A stretch of DNA of 15,626 nucleotides from Thermodesulfovibrio sp. GTDB taxonomy: Bacteria; Nitrospirota; Thermodesulfovibrionia; Thermodesulfovibrionales; Thermodesulfovibrionaceae. The stretch lies in NCBI GenBank assembly GCA_026415595.1, contig JAOAGU010000020.1:1-15626 (forward strand). Direction: 5' to 3'. A program made the translations under genes and the position numbers. Every line of letters starts with the position of its first letter. Within the stretch, counting starts at the first letter, position 1. Of the stretch, positions 1 through 7,324 are shown piece after piece. Below the pieces are notes generated by a model. It had not been told where the DNA came from, made no database searches, and saw only the letters and a list, made by a program, of their open reading frames with translations.

Positions 1-436
1 GCTCAGGATTGCTCTAAAAAAAATGGGCAATAATTTAATTCCTGTAGCAGCTTCAGCCTACCAACTACCTTTCAGAGATAGGTCTTTTGATGCTGTAACC
101 TGTGCCTTTGGTATAAGAAATATGCATGATACTGAAAAAGCATTAAGAGAAATTAATAGGGTGATCAAAAAAGGTGGTAAGCTTGTAATTCTTGAGTTTT
201 CTCTTCCAGAGGGATTCTTAAGAAAACCCTATCTACTCTATCTAAAAAAATTTATACCCATTATCGCCTCTATCTTCTCAGTTCGTTCTGCCTATGAATA
301 CCTCGGTTCATCAATAGAGGGTTTTTATACGCCCTATGATTTTGTGAGACTATTAGGAAATTGCGGATTTAAGAATATAAAAGCTCTTCCCTTAAGTTTC
401 GGTGCAGTTTATTTATATGTGGCTGAAAAAATTTAA
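1..436 (+). CDS. ubiE: UbiE/MenG demethylmenaquinone (ubiquinone) C-methyltransferase, 3' part
   Basis: Only the C-terminal part is present; the reading frame is open to the left edge (codons in phase with position 2), so the ATG at 23 is internal and not the start. The family methylates the quinone ring using S-adenosylmethionine in the last steps of menaquinone or ubiquinone synthesis at the membrane. Visible family motifs are the stretch S-F-D-A-V-T-C-A-F-G-I-R-N, followed by the EKALREINRVIKKGGK helix-turn and the LEFS strand, all typical of UbiE/MenG rather than of other class I methyltransferases. The C-terminal region with YLGSSIEGFYTP and a final VAEKI is also normal for the family. 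The S-adenosylmethionine-binding glycine motif lies upstream of the window. The gene ends by overlapping the last 4 bases of the convergent sensor gene. I cannot tell MenG from a dual-use UbiE from this fragment. Confidence 0.88.
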   Translation, partial: LRIALKKMGNNLIPVAASAYQLPFRDRSFDAVTCAFGIRNMHDTEKALREINRVIKKGGKLVILEFSLPEGFLRKPYLLYLKKFIPIIASIFSVRSAYEYLGSSIEGFYTPYDFVRLLGNCGFKNIKALPLSFGAVYLYVAEKI

Positions 437-1827
437 AATCTATAATTATCCAACTCCTTTTTCATCTTTTCATAACACTCAGGACACATGCCATGAGTTG
501 GCTCTGCATCAGTATGCTCTTTAATATATTTTTCTAACTGCATCCAGTAGCCTTCGTCATCTCTTATTTTTTTACACCAAGCACAAATAGGTATAAGTCC
601 TTTAAGTGTTCTTATTTTATCTAAGGCTTGTTGAAGTTCACTTACAAGTTTTTCTCTGTTTTCATCGTAAATTTTCTTATCTGTTATATCTTCTCCTGCA
701 CTAACTGTAGCTATGATTTTTCCGTCCTTATCTCTTAGTACTGTGTTATGCCAAGCAAAGATTCTCTCTGTACCATCTCCCCTCAGGATTTTATTTTCAA
801 AATAACTTGTAAGTCCTTGATCTCCTAATACCATGTTTTCAAATATAACTTCCATATTTTCCCTTTCCTGTGAGGGAATTAATATGTCAAACCAGTTTTT
901 ACCTATTAGTTTCTCTTTAGAATAGCCCAACTTCTCTGCTCCTCTTTGATTTATTCTCATAATGTTTTTATTTCTATCAATTACAACAAAGACAAGGTCA
1001 AGGACTTCTATGTATGTATTCAACTTAATATAAGCATCTTTAAGGTTTTCTTCACTTTCCTTAAGTTTGTTCCAAAGCAAGCTGAATGGATCAGTCAAAG
1101 CTGTCTTTACTATAGCCTTATAAATAAAGAAAAATGAAATTATCTTAAAGATATGCCCGATAAAATTGAAAACTCCATAAACGCTTATATATTTAGTAAA
1201 TGAAAATTCTGCAAGAATTGTTGTAATCAGAGCTAACTGTAAATAAAGAAGTGTGACTTTTGGAAAAGCAGATCTATTTTTTCTAAGAAGGATTAGAGAT
1301 GCTGCCAAAATTAAACATATTACATACTCACTGTATATTTTAAAACCTGTAAGTCCATGACCTTCAATATAGCAGTCAGGAAAATTTCTAAATGCGAAAA
1401 TTGATAAAAAAACTGCTACAGTAATGAAAAAATAGGTGAACATTGCAGGATAAACATTTATTCTTTTATTAATAAAGAAAGTTGCAAAAAGAAAACTTAA
1501 ACTCTCTAAATATCTTGCTGATATCCAAAGTTGCGTAGGAAGATTTGCATCAAAACCCTTAAATATATTCATTCCCTTAAAGGCAAGGGTATGAACAAGA
1601 TCAATTATAGCAATGAATAGATAGGAAATCCCTAAAAGGGTTAAATATCCCTGCTCAATTTTATCCCTGAGATTGAAGGAAATTATAAAAATTGTAGCTC
1701 CAATTATTATGCTGTAAAGTTCTGCTAAGGTGTGAAAGAAAAGATAACTATAAAGAGCACTCAATGAAATAAAGGTAAGTGTTATGGAAAAAAGAATAAA
1801 TTCTTCATATTTTTGCCAAAATTTCAT
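433..1827 (-). CDS. Membrane sensor: MASE3-like domain, PAS domain, C-terminal Cys-rich motif, no kinase
   Basis: Numbered from the ATG at 1827 (464 aa). Residues about 10-245 hold several hydrophobic segments with the DLVHTLAFKGM and SARYLESL features of MASE3-type membrane sensory domains. A short coiled linker (about 252-272) leads to a PAS domain (about 273-385) ending in the usual AGEDITDKK PAC motif. The tail (about 405-455) has a C-x2-C pair (C415, C418) followed by KKIRDD-x-GYW and a second C-x2-C pair (C448, C451) after a THGMC segment. This tail recurs at the end of many PAS sensors and may bind a metal. No histidine kinase, GGDEF, EAL or methyl-accepting domain is present, so the output is unknown. 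The frame also runs up to an ATG at 1896, but that start lies inside lgt and has no ribosome site. The ATG at 1827 sits 7 bases after a perfect TATAAT, which favours it and suggests a leaderless message. Confidence 0.8.
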   Translation of the reverse strand: MKFWQKYEEFILFSITLTFISLSALYSYLFFHTLAELYSIIIGATIFIISFNLRDKIEQGYLTLLGISYLFIAIIDLVHTLAFKGMNIFKGFDANLPTQLWISARYLESLSFLFATFFINKRINVYPAMFTYFFITVAVFLSIFAFRNFPDCYIEGHGLTGFKIYSEYVICLILAASLILLRKNRSAFPKVTLLYLQLALITTILAEFSFTKYISVYGVFNFIGHIFKIISFFFIYKAIVKTALTDPFSLLWNKLKESEENLKDAYIKLNTYIEVLDLVFVVIDRNKNIMRINQRGAEKLGYSKEKLIGKNWFDILIPSQERENMEVIFENMVLGDQGLTSYFENKILRGDGTERIFAWHNTVLRDKDGKIIATVSAGEDITDKKIYDENREKLVSELQQALDKIRTLKGLIPICAWCKKIRDDEGYWMQLEKYIKEHTDAEPTHGMCPECYEKMKKELDNYRF

Positions 1828-1834
1828 TTTTTCA

Positions 1835-1840
1835 ATTATA
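1835..1840 (-). promoter_or_regulatory. -10 box for the MASE3-PAS sensor gene, probable leaderless start
   Basis: The minus strand reads TATAAT, then TGAAAAA, then ATG at 1827. With transcription usually starting about 7 bases after the -10 box, the message would begin at or next to the start codon. There is no Shine-Dalgarno sequence for this ATG. No convincing -35 hexamer is seen. Confidence 0.45.
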
Positions 1841-1894
1841 TCAGAAAAAACATTATGATAAAATAAACTATGTTTAAATTTAAAAGGAGACCTC

Positions 1895-2668
1895 ATGCTT
1901 CCCTATCCAAACATAAGCCCTGAAATTTTAAAAATAGGACCTCTTTCAATTCGCTGGTATGGTTTGATGTATCTTATTGGATTTATCTGCTCCTATTTGA
2001 TTGTAAGAAGGGAGATAAAAAGAAGAGGATTGAGAGTTGAAAAAGATTTTCTTGAAAATCTATATTTCTATTTAATCTTAGGACTTCTCGTAGGTGCAAG
2101 ACTTGGATATATAGTTTTTTATAGCCTTCCTTATTATTTTCAACATCCTCTTGAAATTTTTGCCATTTGGCACGGTGGCATGTCCTTTCATGGTGGACTT
2201 ATTGGAGTTATTCTGGCAGCATGGTTTTTCACCAATAAAAGAAAGTTTGACTTCTTTACTCTAACAGACATGCTTGTCCTTACAGCACCAATTGGACTTG
2301 GACTTGGAAGAATTGGAAATTTCATTAATGGCGAGCTCTACGGAAGAGTTACAGATGTGCCATGGGCTATGATTTTTCCAGATGGAGGCCCTCTTCCAAG
2401 GCATCCAAGTCAGCTCTATGAGGCAGCATTGGAAGGTGCTGTTCTATTTTTTATTTTGTGGTTTTTAAAAGATAAATTCAGGAAATCAGGTATTGTATCA
2501 TCTCTATTTTTAATCCTCTACGGAATTTTTCGTTTCTTCGTGGAGTTTTTCCGCGAACCTGACCCGCAAATAGGCTACATATTAGGTATATTTACAATGG
2601 GACAGGTTTTGTGTAGCATTATGATAATTGGTGGTTTAGGATTATTTATTTATAGGAGTAAAAAATGA
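1895..2668 (+). CDS. lgt: Prolipoprotein diacylglyceryl transferase
   Basis: Lgt is an inner-membrane enzyme that moves the diacylglyceryl group from phosphatidylglycerol to the lipobox cysteine of prolipoproteins, the first step of lipoprotein maturation. At 257 aa it is the usual family size. The sequence shows the N-terminal SIRWYGLMY segment, HGGMSFHGG (about 93-101, with the histidine corresponding to E. coli H103), the Lgt signature GLGRIGNFINGE (about 136-147, arginine equivalent to E. coli R143), the HPSQLYEA motif (170-177), and a late RFFVEFFREPD segment supplying the other conserved arginine. About seven hydrophobic segments are visible. The ATG at 1895 is preceded by AAAAGGAG at a good distance. 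Its stop codon overlaps the start of the SspB-like gene (ATGA), so the genes at 1895-3449 form one translationally coupled operon. Confidence 0.96.
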   Translation: MLPYPNISPEILKIGPLSIRWYGLMYLIGFICSYLIVRREIKRRGLRVEKDFLENLYFYLILGLLVGARLGYIVFYSLPYYFQHPLEIFAIWHGGMSFHGGLIGVILAAWFFTNKRKFDFFTLTDMLVLTAPIGLGLGRIGNFINGELYGRVTDVPWAMIFPDGGPLPRHPSQLYEAALEGAVLFFILWFLKDKFRKSGIVSSLFLILYGIFRFFVEFFREPDPQIGYILGIFTMGQVLCSIMIIGGLGLFIYRSKK

Positions 2669-3117
2669 CAGGCATATCAGAAGAAGTAGTGAAAAGATTA
2701 AATGCCCTAAAAAAACATACCTTTTTTGAGATTCTTGAGCTTGCTGGCAGAGTGTTTATTATTGTGGACTATGATGAAAGTGTTGTAATAGGCAGGCGAG
2801 GTTTTCTTCCCGAAGAGAAAGAAAGAGGCTTAGTGCTTGTTTTCAATAACAGAATGAAATTTAACTTTGATGAGCATGCTATTACTGCAACCCTTGTTTT
2901 TGGAAATTCGGCTGAAAAATGTTATATCCCTATTAGTGCAATAGCAGGTGTTTTCTCGCCAGATTTAAGAATGCAACTTACAGTTCCAATTTTTAAGGCA
3001 AAAATACTAAAAGAAGGAGACTCTTCGCATTTAGCTCAGAATGACAGACAAACCAAACAACAGAAGGATGAAAAAGAAAAAATTATAGATATTACAAAAT
3101 TGAGGAAGAAAAAATGA
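2665..3117 (+). CDS. sspB: SspB-like ClpXP adaptor (specificity-enhancing factor)
   Basis: SspB family proteins bind ssrA-tagged polypeptides left by ribosome rescue and deliver them to the ClpXP protease in the cytoplasm. The 150-aa protein has three parts. A beta-rich core (about 15-108) contains the LVLVFNNRMKFNFDEHAITATLVF stretch in segments and the typical IPISAIAGVFSPD strand-helix (about 88-100), which matches SspB where it reads VPLAAVLAIY in E. coli. A hydrophilic, Lys/Gln/Asp-rich linker (about 115-138) looks disordered. A basic tail (IIDITKLRKKK) resembles the ClpX-binding (XB) tail of SspB, especially the alphaproteobacterial type ending in a hydrophobic-x-F/L-R-K pattern. It overlaps lgt by 4 bases and the next gene by 4 bases. 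The assignment is by motif and architecture only; overall similarity to E. coli SspB is low. Confidence 0.7.
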   Translation: MTGISEEVVKRLNALKKHTFFEILELAGRVFIIVDYDESVVIGRRGFLPEEKERGLVLVFNNRMKFNFDEHAITATLVFGNSAEKCYIPISAIAGVFSPDLRMQLTVPIFKAKILKEGDSSHLAQNDRQTKQQKDEKEKIIDITKLRKKK

Positions 3118-3449
3118 GCATGGAGAGACATCTAAAAGAGTTCCTTGTCTATAATCTTAAACAAAAACTCAGTAAGCTTCAACAAGAAATAGAAAATGTA
3201 AAAGAACCACCACCTGATTTGAAAATATTAAGTTATGGCATGGTAATTGGTTATATTGACATAATTACCGAAAAAGAAATTAAAACTGAAAGGATTGAAA
3301 AATGGAAAACTTTAATAAATCAGGGTAATAAATTAACAATAATCATTGCAAAAGATGAAAAACTTAAAATAACAGAGCTTCTTTGGAAAGAAGGACTTGC
3401 GGAAAAGGTTAGTGTAGGCACTTACGAGATAAACCTATTTCTGCCGTGA
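3114..3449 (+). CDS. Conserved-looking hypothetical protein, 111 aa
   Basis: I do not recognise this protein. It starts with an ATG that overlaps the stop of the SspB-like gene (ATGA), with GAGGAAG a few bases before it, so it is very likely a real, translationally coupled third gene of the lgt operon. A second in-frame ATG lies two codons in. Residues about 6-30 form a charged amphipathic helix, possibly a coiled coil. A proline-rich turn (EPPPDLK) follows, then an alternating strand/helix region with LTIIIAKDEKLKITELLWKEG in its second half. There are no cysteines, no signal peptide and no membrane segment, so it is probably a small cytoplasmic alpha/beta protein. Its last 15 bases overlap the end of the convergent phoU. 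Confidence 0.7.
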   Translation: MSMERHLKEFLVYNLKQKLSKLQQEIENVKEPPPDLKILSYGMVIGYIDIITEKEIKTERIEKWKTLINQGNKLTIIIAKDEKLKITELLWKEGLAEKVSVGTYEINLFLP

Positions 3450-4139
3450 AATAAAGTCTTCTAAACAGAGTTTTTGAATTTCTGATGTTACGAAAGTTCC
3501 TCTGAGCATTTTGCCTTCAACCATATAAATAACCATTTCTGCAATATTTGTTGCGTGGTCAGATACTCTTTCAAGATACTTGGCAATAAACATTCTCTTA
3601 AGAGCAAGAGGAATTATTTCAGGATTTTTTATCATCAAACTAAATAATTCATTATGATTTTTCTCTAAAAGCTCATCTACCTCTTCATCTCTCTGAATTA
3701 TCTCGTAGCACAAATCTACATCTTCCTTAACAAAAGCATTAATTGCATCTTCAACCATACTCTCAGTAATCTCTGCCATTTTAGGAATATTTACAAAGGG
3801 TTTTAGAAAGGGTTCCTGATTGAGCTCAATCGCTCTTTCTGCTATATTTACAGCAATATCACCCATTCTTTCAAGGTCTGTGCTTATCTTCATAGCTGTA
3901 GTAATGAATCTCAAATCCTTAGCCATTGGTTGTCTTAATGCAATTAATCTAATACATTCTTCATTTATATCAACTTCAAGCCCATTAATAAGATTATCTC
4001 TTGAAATAACTTGTTTCGCAAGCTCATTGTCTCTCTCAATCAATGCTTTGACTGCTTTTCTAATTCCTTCCTCTACAAGACAACTCAATATTATAATTCT
4101 CTCCTTCAACTTCCTTAGTTCATCATCTAAAATACCCAT
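3435..4139 (-). CDS. phoU: Phosphate signalling protein PhoU
   Basis: PhoU links the Pst transporter to the PhoR/PhoB two-component system and shuts the Pho response off when phosphate is plentiful. At 234 aa it has the normal length and the expected two tandem three-helix PhoU repeats. The paired metal-binding signatures are clear: DLERMGDIAVNIAE at 88-101 in the first repeat and YLERVSDHATNIAE at 188-201 in the second. The LRQPMAKDLRFI segment before the first signature is also standard. The ATG at 4139 has AGGAGG a few bases upstream. It is the last gene of the pst operon, separated from pstB by the zinc-ribbon gene, and may also have its own promoter (4167-4196). It converges on the 111-aa gene with a 15-base overlap. 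Confidence 0.97.
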   Translation of the reverse strand: MGILDDELRKLKERIIILSCLVEEGIRKAVKALIERDNELAKQVISRDNLINGLEVDINEECIRLIALRQPMAKDLRFITTAMKISTDLERMGDIAVNIAERAIELNQEPFLKPFVNIPKMAEITESMVEDAINAFVKEDVDLCYEIIQRDEEVDELLEKNHNELFSLMIKNPEIIPLALKRMFIAKYLERVSDHATNIAEMVIYMVEGKMLRGTFVTSEIQKLCLEDFISRQK

Positions 4140-4166
4140 TACTGCCTCCTAAATTTTCATTAGCTT

Positions 4167-4196
4167 ATTATACAGGTTAGATATTTTTATTAACAA
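4167..4196 (-). promoter_or_regulatory. Possible internal promoter for phoU
   Basis: On the minus strand, TTGTTA (4191-4196) and a perfect TATAAT (4167-4172) are separated by 18 bases, followed 27 bases later by the phoU ATG with an AGGAGG site. The -35 half overlaps the 3' end of the upstream zinc-ribbon gene. This could supply PhoU independently of the phosphate-regulated pst promoter. AT-rich DNA gives such matches by chance, so confidence is moderate. Confidence 0.45.
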
Positions 4197-4615
4197 GTGT
4201 ATCTGTTATTAAAAATTATTGTTTTATCATAAAATTCTTTAATTGGAAGGCACTCTATTCGTTCAATATATCGCGAAATTATTTGGAATCTATGAGACCG
4301 CATTTTGTCCAAAATTTCTCTTGCTTCTTTACTGTTGATTTTTACCAATGCTTTTACTATTTCCAATAATATAATTGGGTCATCCTCTCCTTCAATCATT
4401 CTTTCAAACTCCGCCACTGCTTTTTTAAGCTTTTTCAAACCTATAATAAAAATTATAAGTCTTCTAATTTCCTTAACTGGATGTCTGAGTGATAATATTA
4501 ATTTATCATCATAACCTAAGGTATTAAATTTCCTTAAATCATAATGACAATAGGGACAGATAATTATATTTTCTGATATCACTCTCCAGCAGGATGGACA
4601 GAAAAAATGAATCAT
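4190..4615 (-). CDS. Zinc-ribbon protein with HEAT-like helical region, within pst-phoU operon
   Basis: A 141-aa protein lying 2 bases after the pstB stop and before phoU, so certainly cotranscribed with the phosphate transporter. Residues 6-23 form a zinc ribbon of the type C-x2-C-x10-C-x2-C (C6, C9, C20, C23). The rest is helical, with a segment (about 38-105) that reads like one or two HEAT repeats: SLRHPVKEIRRLIIF, then a linker, then EGEDDPIILLEIVKALVKI and an SKEAREILDKM helix. No membrane segment or signal peptide is seen, so it should be cytoplasmic. HEAT repeats usually mediate protein binding; a partner such as PhoU or PstB is a guess from position only. I do not recognise a named family. 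No good ribosome site precedes the ATG, which suggests coupling to pstB translation. Confidence 0.75.
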   Translation of the reverse strand: MIHFFCPSCWRVISENIIICPYCHYDLRKFNTLGYDDKLILSLRHPVKEIRRLIIFIIGLKKLKKAVAEFERMIEGEDDPIILLEIVKALVKINSKEAREILDKMRSHRFQIISRYIERIECLPIKEFYDKTIIFNNRYTC

Positions 4616-4617
4616 TT

Positions 4618-5490
4618 TTAGCCAAATCTGCCTGTTATATAATCTTCTGTTAGTTTTTGCGAGGGAACTGTAAATATTTTCTGTGTTTTATCAAATTCAA
4701 TTAATTCTCCTAAATACATAAAACCAGTATAGTCAGAAACTCTTGCTGCCTGCTGCATGTTGTGAGTAACAATTATTATTGTTAACCTCTCCTTAAGAGT
4801 CATTATTAATTCCTCAATTTTTGAGGTTGATATGGGATCAAGAGCACTTGTGGGCTCATCAAACAAAACTATATCTGGCTCTATTGCTATTGCTCTTGCT
4901 ATACAAAGTCTTTGTTGTTGTCCTCCAGAGAGAGAATAGGCATTATCATTTAGCCTATCCTTGACCTCATCCCAAAGCGCTGCAGACTGAAGAGCCCATT
5001 CAACTCTCTCCTCAATTAACTTCTTATTTTTAACTCCATTTACTCTTAATCCATAAGCTACATTTTCAAATATTGACTTAGGAAAAGGATTTGGTCTTTG
5101 AAATACCATTCCCACTCTTCGTCTTAGGTCAAGAAGGTCTATATGTGGATTTGCTATGTTTATTCCATCTGGATGGAAAATTATAAAGCCCTCATACCTT
5201 GAACCAGGATACAGGTCATGCATTCTATTAAAACATCTCAGCAAAGTGGTCTTTCCGCATCCACTGGGACCTATTAGAGCAGTAATTTTTTTTGTAGGTA
5301 TTTTCAGATTTATATTTTTTAAGGCTTTAAATTCACCATAATAAAAATTGAGCTCTTTAATATCAAGTTTAACATCCCCTTCCATTTTATAACCGTATTG
5401 TTCCTTGGATTTTATTTCTTCCATAGATTTATCTGTTGCTCCCAGAAATAGAGACTTAATGCTGTCTATTATAAAGTTTGCCATTACCAT
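4618..5490 (-). CDS. pstB: Phosphate ABC transporter ATP-binding protein PstB
   Basis: PstB is the cytoplasmic ATPase that drives phosphate import through PstC/PstA. All nucleotide-binding elements are present: Walker A GPSGCGKT (74-81), Q-loop Q131, signature LSGGQ (187-191), Walker B IVLFDEP (207-213) and the H-loop histidine H243. PstB-specific stretches such as LLRCFNRMHDL and MVFQRPNPFPKSI are clear. The protein carries about 35 extra residues at the N-terminus compared with the usual 250-260 aa. I keep the ATG at 5490 because GAGGAG lies about 9 bases upstream, whereas the in-frame ATG at residue 36 has only a distant, weak site. The function of the extension is unknown. The start overlaps the end of pstA by 7 bases. 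Confidence 0.97.
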   Translation of the reverse strand: MVMANFIIDSIKSLFLGATDKSMEEIKSKEQYGYKMEGDVKLDIKELNFYYGEFKALKNINLKIPTKKITALIGPSGCGKTTLLRCFNRMHDLYPGSRYEGFIIFHPDGINIANPHIDLLDLRRRVGMVFQRPNPFPKSIFENVAYGLRVNGVKNKKLIEERVEWALQSAALWDEVKDRLNDNAYSLSGGQQQRLCIARAIAIEPDIVLFDEPTSALDPISTSKIEELIMTLKERLTIIIVTHNMQQAARVSDYTGFMYLGELIEFDKTQKIFTVPSQKLTEDYITGRFG

Positions 5491-6413
5491 ATGTATTTTC
5501 TCCTCACTTTCTGTCTATAGTAGTATGCAAGTGCATTCATCAAAACAGTTAAAACAAGCAGCACAAAACCAGCTGCTGCAGCATTGATCTGAAAAGCTGC
5601 CTGAGGTCTTGAAACCCAGTTGAAAATCTGGATTGGTAACACAGTAAAGGGTGACATGAATAATTCCCATGCCTTTTCAGGTGAGAAAAAAGGAAACTCT
5701 GAAACAAAAGGTGCTGGAGGCAGGAAGGCAATAAATGTCAAAGCACCTATTGTTACAAGGGGAGCTGTTTCACCTATTGCACGGGATGCTGCAATAATTA
5801 ATCCTGTAAGAATACCTCCAAGAGAGTATGGCAATATGTGGTCTCTTACAGTATCCCATTTTGTAGCACCTACTGCATAGGCTCCTTCTCTTATGTCTCG
5901 GGGAATTCTTCTTATTGCCTCTCTTGTGTTTACTACAATTACGGGTAACATAAGAATACTCAATGTAAGTCCAGCAGTTAGAATACTTTCTCCAAATTTA
6001 AATCTATATACAAATATACCTAATGCTAAAAGTCCATATATAATTGCGGGAACTGCTGCAAGATTATTTATATTAAGTTCTATTATTGACTCAATTTTTC
6101 CAATAATGCCTCTTTTTGTTGCATATTCTTCAAGATATATTCCAGCAGGAATTCCTATTATTAATGACCAAAATATAGCACCAGCCATAACAAGCATAGT
6201 TCCAACCCATCCTGAGAGTATACCTGCTTTTTCTGGAAATCTTGAAGGATAAGAAGTATAAAAGGAAGGATCTACAAGCTTTTCAAAACCATCAATAAGT
6301 ATATCTATAATAAGGGTAATAAGAAAAGAAATAACTAAGAAAAATGCTATGAAACCAACTATCGGATAAATTATATCAGCCTTTGAATCAGCAATTTTGC
6401 CTTTTTTGTTCAT
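5484..6413 (-). CDS. pstA: Phosphate ABC transporter permease PstA
   Basis: PstA is one of the two inner-membrane permease subunits of the Pst phosphate importer. It shows about six hydrophobic segments and the cytoplasmic EAA loop, EGAYAVGATKWDT then a conserved glycine-rich helix, that docks on PstB. The LNNLAAVPAIIYGLLAL-like segment and SRAIGETAPLV are characteristic of the family. The frame extends 13 codons upstream to a TTG at 6452 inside pstC, but that TTG has no ribosome site. The ATG at 6413 lies 5 bases after the pstC stop and places the first membrane segment at a normal distance, so I use it (309 aa); neither start has a strong Shine-Dalgarno. A long loop with PPAP and SPEKAWELF lies before the last membrane segments. 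Confidence 0.93.
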   Translation of the reverse strand: MNKKGKIADSKADIIYPIVGFIAFFLVISFLITLIIDILIDGFEKLVDPSFYTSYPSRFPEKAGILSGWVGTMLVMAGAIFWSLIIGIPAGIYLEEYATKRGIIGKIESIIELNINNLAAVPAIIYGLLALGIFVYRFKFGESILTAGLTLSILMLPVIVVNTREAIRRIPRDIREGAYAVGATKWDTVRDHILPYSLGGILTGLIIAASRAIGETAPLVTIGALTFIAFLPPAPFVSEFPFFSPEKAWELFMSPFTVLPIQIFNWVSRPQAAFQINAAAAGFVLLVLTVLMNALAYYYRQKVRRKYIW

Positions 6414-6418
6414 CTTAC

Positions 6419-7312
6419 TTAATAAGCCTCTCTTATTCTTGATCTCAGCCAAAGGGCAATTGAGTTAAAAATAAAGGCAATTATAAACAGAGCTAATCCA
6501 ACTGCAAATATTGACAGATATTCAATAGAACCATAGGGCAAATCTCCCAAAGCAACTTGGACTATATAACCAGTCATTGTTTGAATAGGTTCTCTTGGGT
6601 CTAATGTTAAGTTAGGATACATTCCTGCTGCTATGGCAACTACCATCGTCTCCCCAATTGCTCTTGATGCTCCAAGTATAAAACCTGCTACAATTCCTGA
6701 AATTGCTGCTGGAATTACGATTGTTATTGCAGTTCTCAATTTGGTTGCTCCAAGTGCATAGGAGGCCTCCCTTATTCTTTGAGGCACACCTTTCATTGAA
6801 TCCTCTGCCATAGAGGCTGTGTAAGGAAGAATCATGAAACCAAGAACAATTCCTGGTGCAAGGGAATTAAAGGCTTCTAAATTAGGAACTATTTTCTGAA
6901 GAATAGGTGTTACAAAGAGAAGGGTAAAATAGCCATATACAACTGTTGGAATAGCCTCCATAAATTCAATTATTGGCTTGGCTATTTCTTTTACCCTTAC
7001 TGAGGCATATTCGCTAAGATATATTGCTATCAGGATACCCAAAGGAATTGAAACTAACATTGCAATTGCTGCAATTAAAAATGTGCCTGCTACAAGAGGC
7101 CAAACTCCAAATTTTTTTGTAGCAAAAACAGGTGTCCACTCTTTCTCCGTAAGAAAATCTTTTATTGATACTTCCTGAAAAAATTTAACAGAGTCTGATA
7201 GTAAAACAAATACAATTCCGATTGTTATAAAAATAGTAATAAAGCCGGCGGTGAAAAACACCGCCAGCATAAGTCTATCTAAGATTTTTTTTCGTGTTAT
7301 AAAAGAGAGCAA
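6419..7312 (-). CDS. pstC: Phosphate ABC transporter permease PstC
   Basis: PstC pairs with PstA to form the transmembrane channel of the Pst importer. The 297-aa sequence has six hydrophobic segments, the EAA loop EASYALGATKLRTA, and the family stretches EFMEAIPTVVYGYFTL and SRAIGETMVVAIAAG. The start codon is TTG at 7312; it is chosen because GAAGGAGAG lies 5-7 bases upstream, the best ribosome site in the area, while the next ATG (residue 15) has none and would cut into the first membrane segment. The gene follows pstS by 12 bases. Confidence 0.95.
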   Translation of the reverse strand: MLSFITRKKILDRLMLAVFFTAGFITIFITIGIVFVLLSDSVKFFQEVSIKDFLTEKEWTPVFATKKFGVWPLVAGTFLIAAIAMLVSIPLGILIAIYLSEYASVRVKEIAKPIIEFMEAIPTVVYGYFTLLFVTPILQKIVPNLEAFNSLAPGIVLGFMILPYTASMAEDSMKGVPQRIREASYALGATKLRTAITIVIPAAISGIVAGFILGASRAIGETMVVAIAAGMYPNLTLDPREPIQTMTGYIVQVALGDLPYGSIEYLSIFAVGLALFIIAFIFNSIALWLRSRIREAY

Positions 7313-7324
7313 AGTCTCTCCTTC

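Noticed and set aside
433..1827. Reading the MASE3-PAS protein as a histidine kinase or diguanylate cyclase
   Set aside because: No H-box, N/G-box or GGDEF motif follows the PAS domain; the chain ends about 60 residues after the coiled linker with the four-cysteine tail.
1828..1896. 23 extra N-terminal codons for the sensor gene, starting at an ATG overlapping the lgt start
   Set aside because: No ribosome site, overlaps the lgt start codon, and a perfect TATAAT sits inside this stretch 7 bases before the ATG at 1827.
3820..4152. 110-codon plus-strand open frame opposite phoU
   Set aside because: Antisense shadow of an unambiguous phoU; the translation is Ser/Ile-rich low-complexity with no ribosome site or motif.
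5620..6252. Plus-strand open frames of 86 and 119 codons opposite pstA
   Set aside because: Antisense shadows of a clear membrane permease; no family features.
6414..6452. Upstream TTG start for pstA, overlapping pstC
   Set aside because: No ribosome site before the TTG; the ATG at 6413 lies just after the pstC stop and suits the membrane topology.
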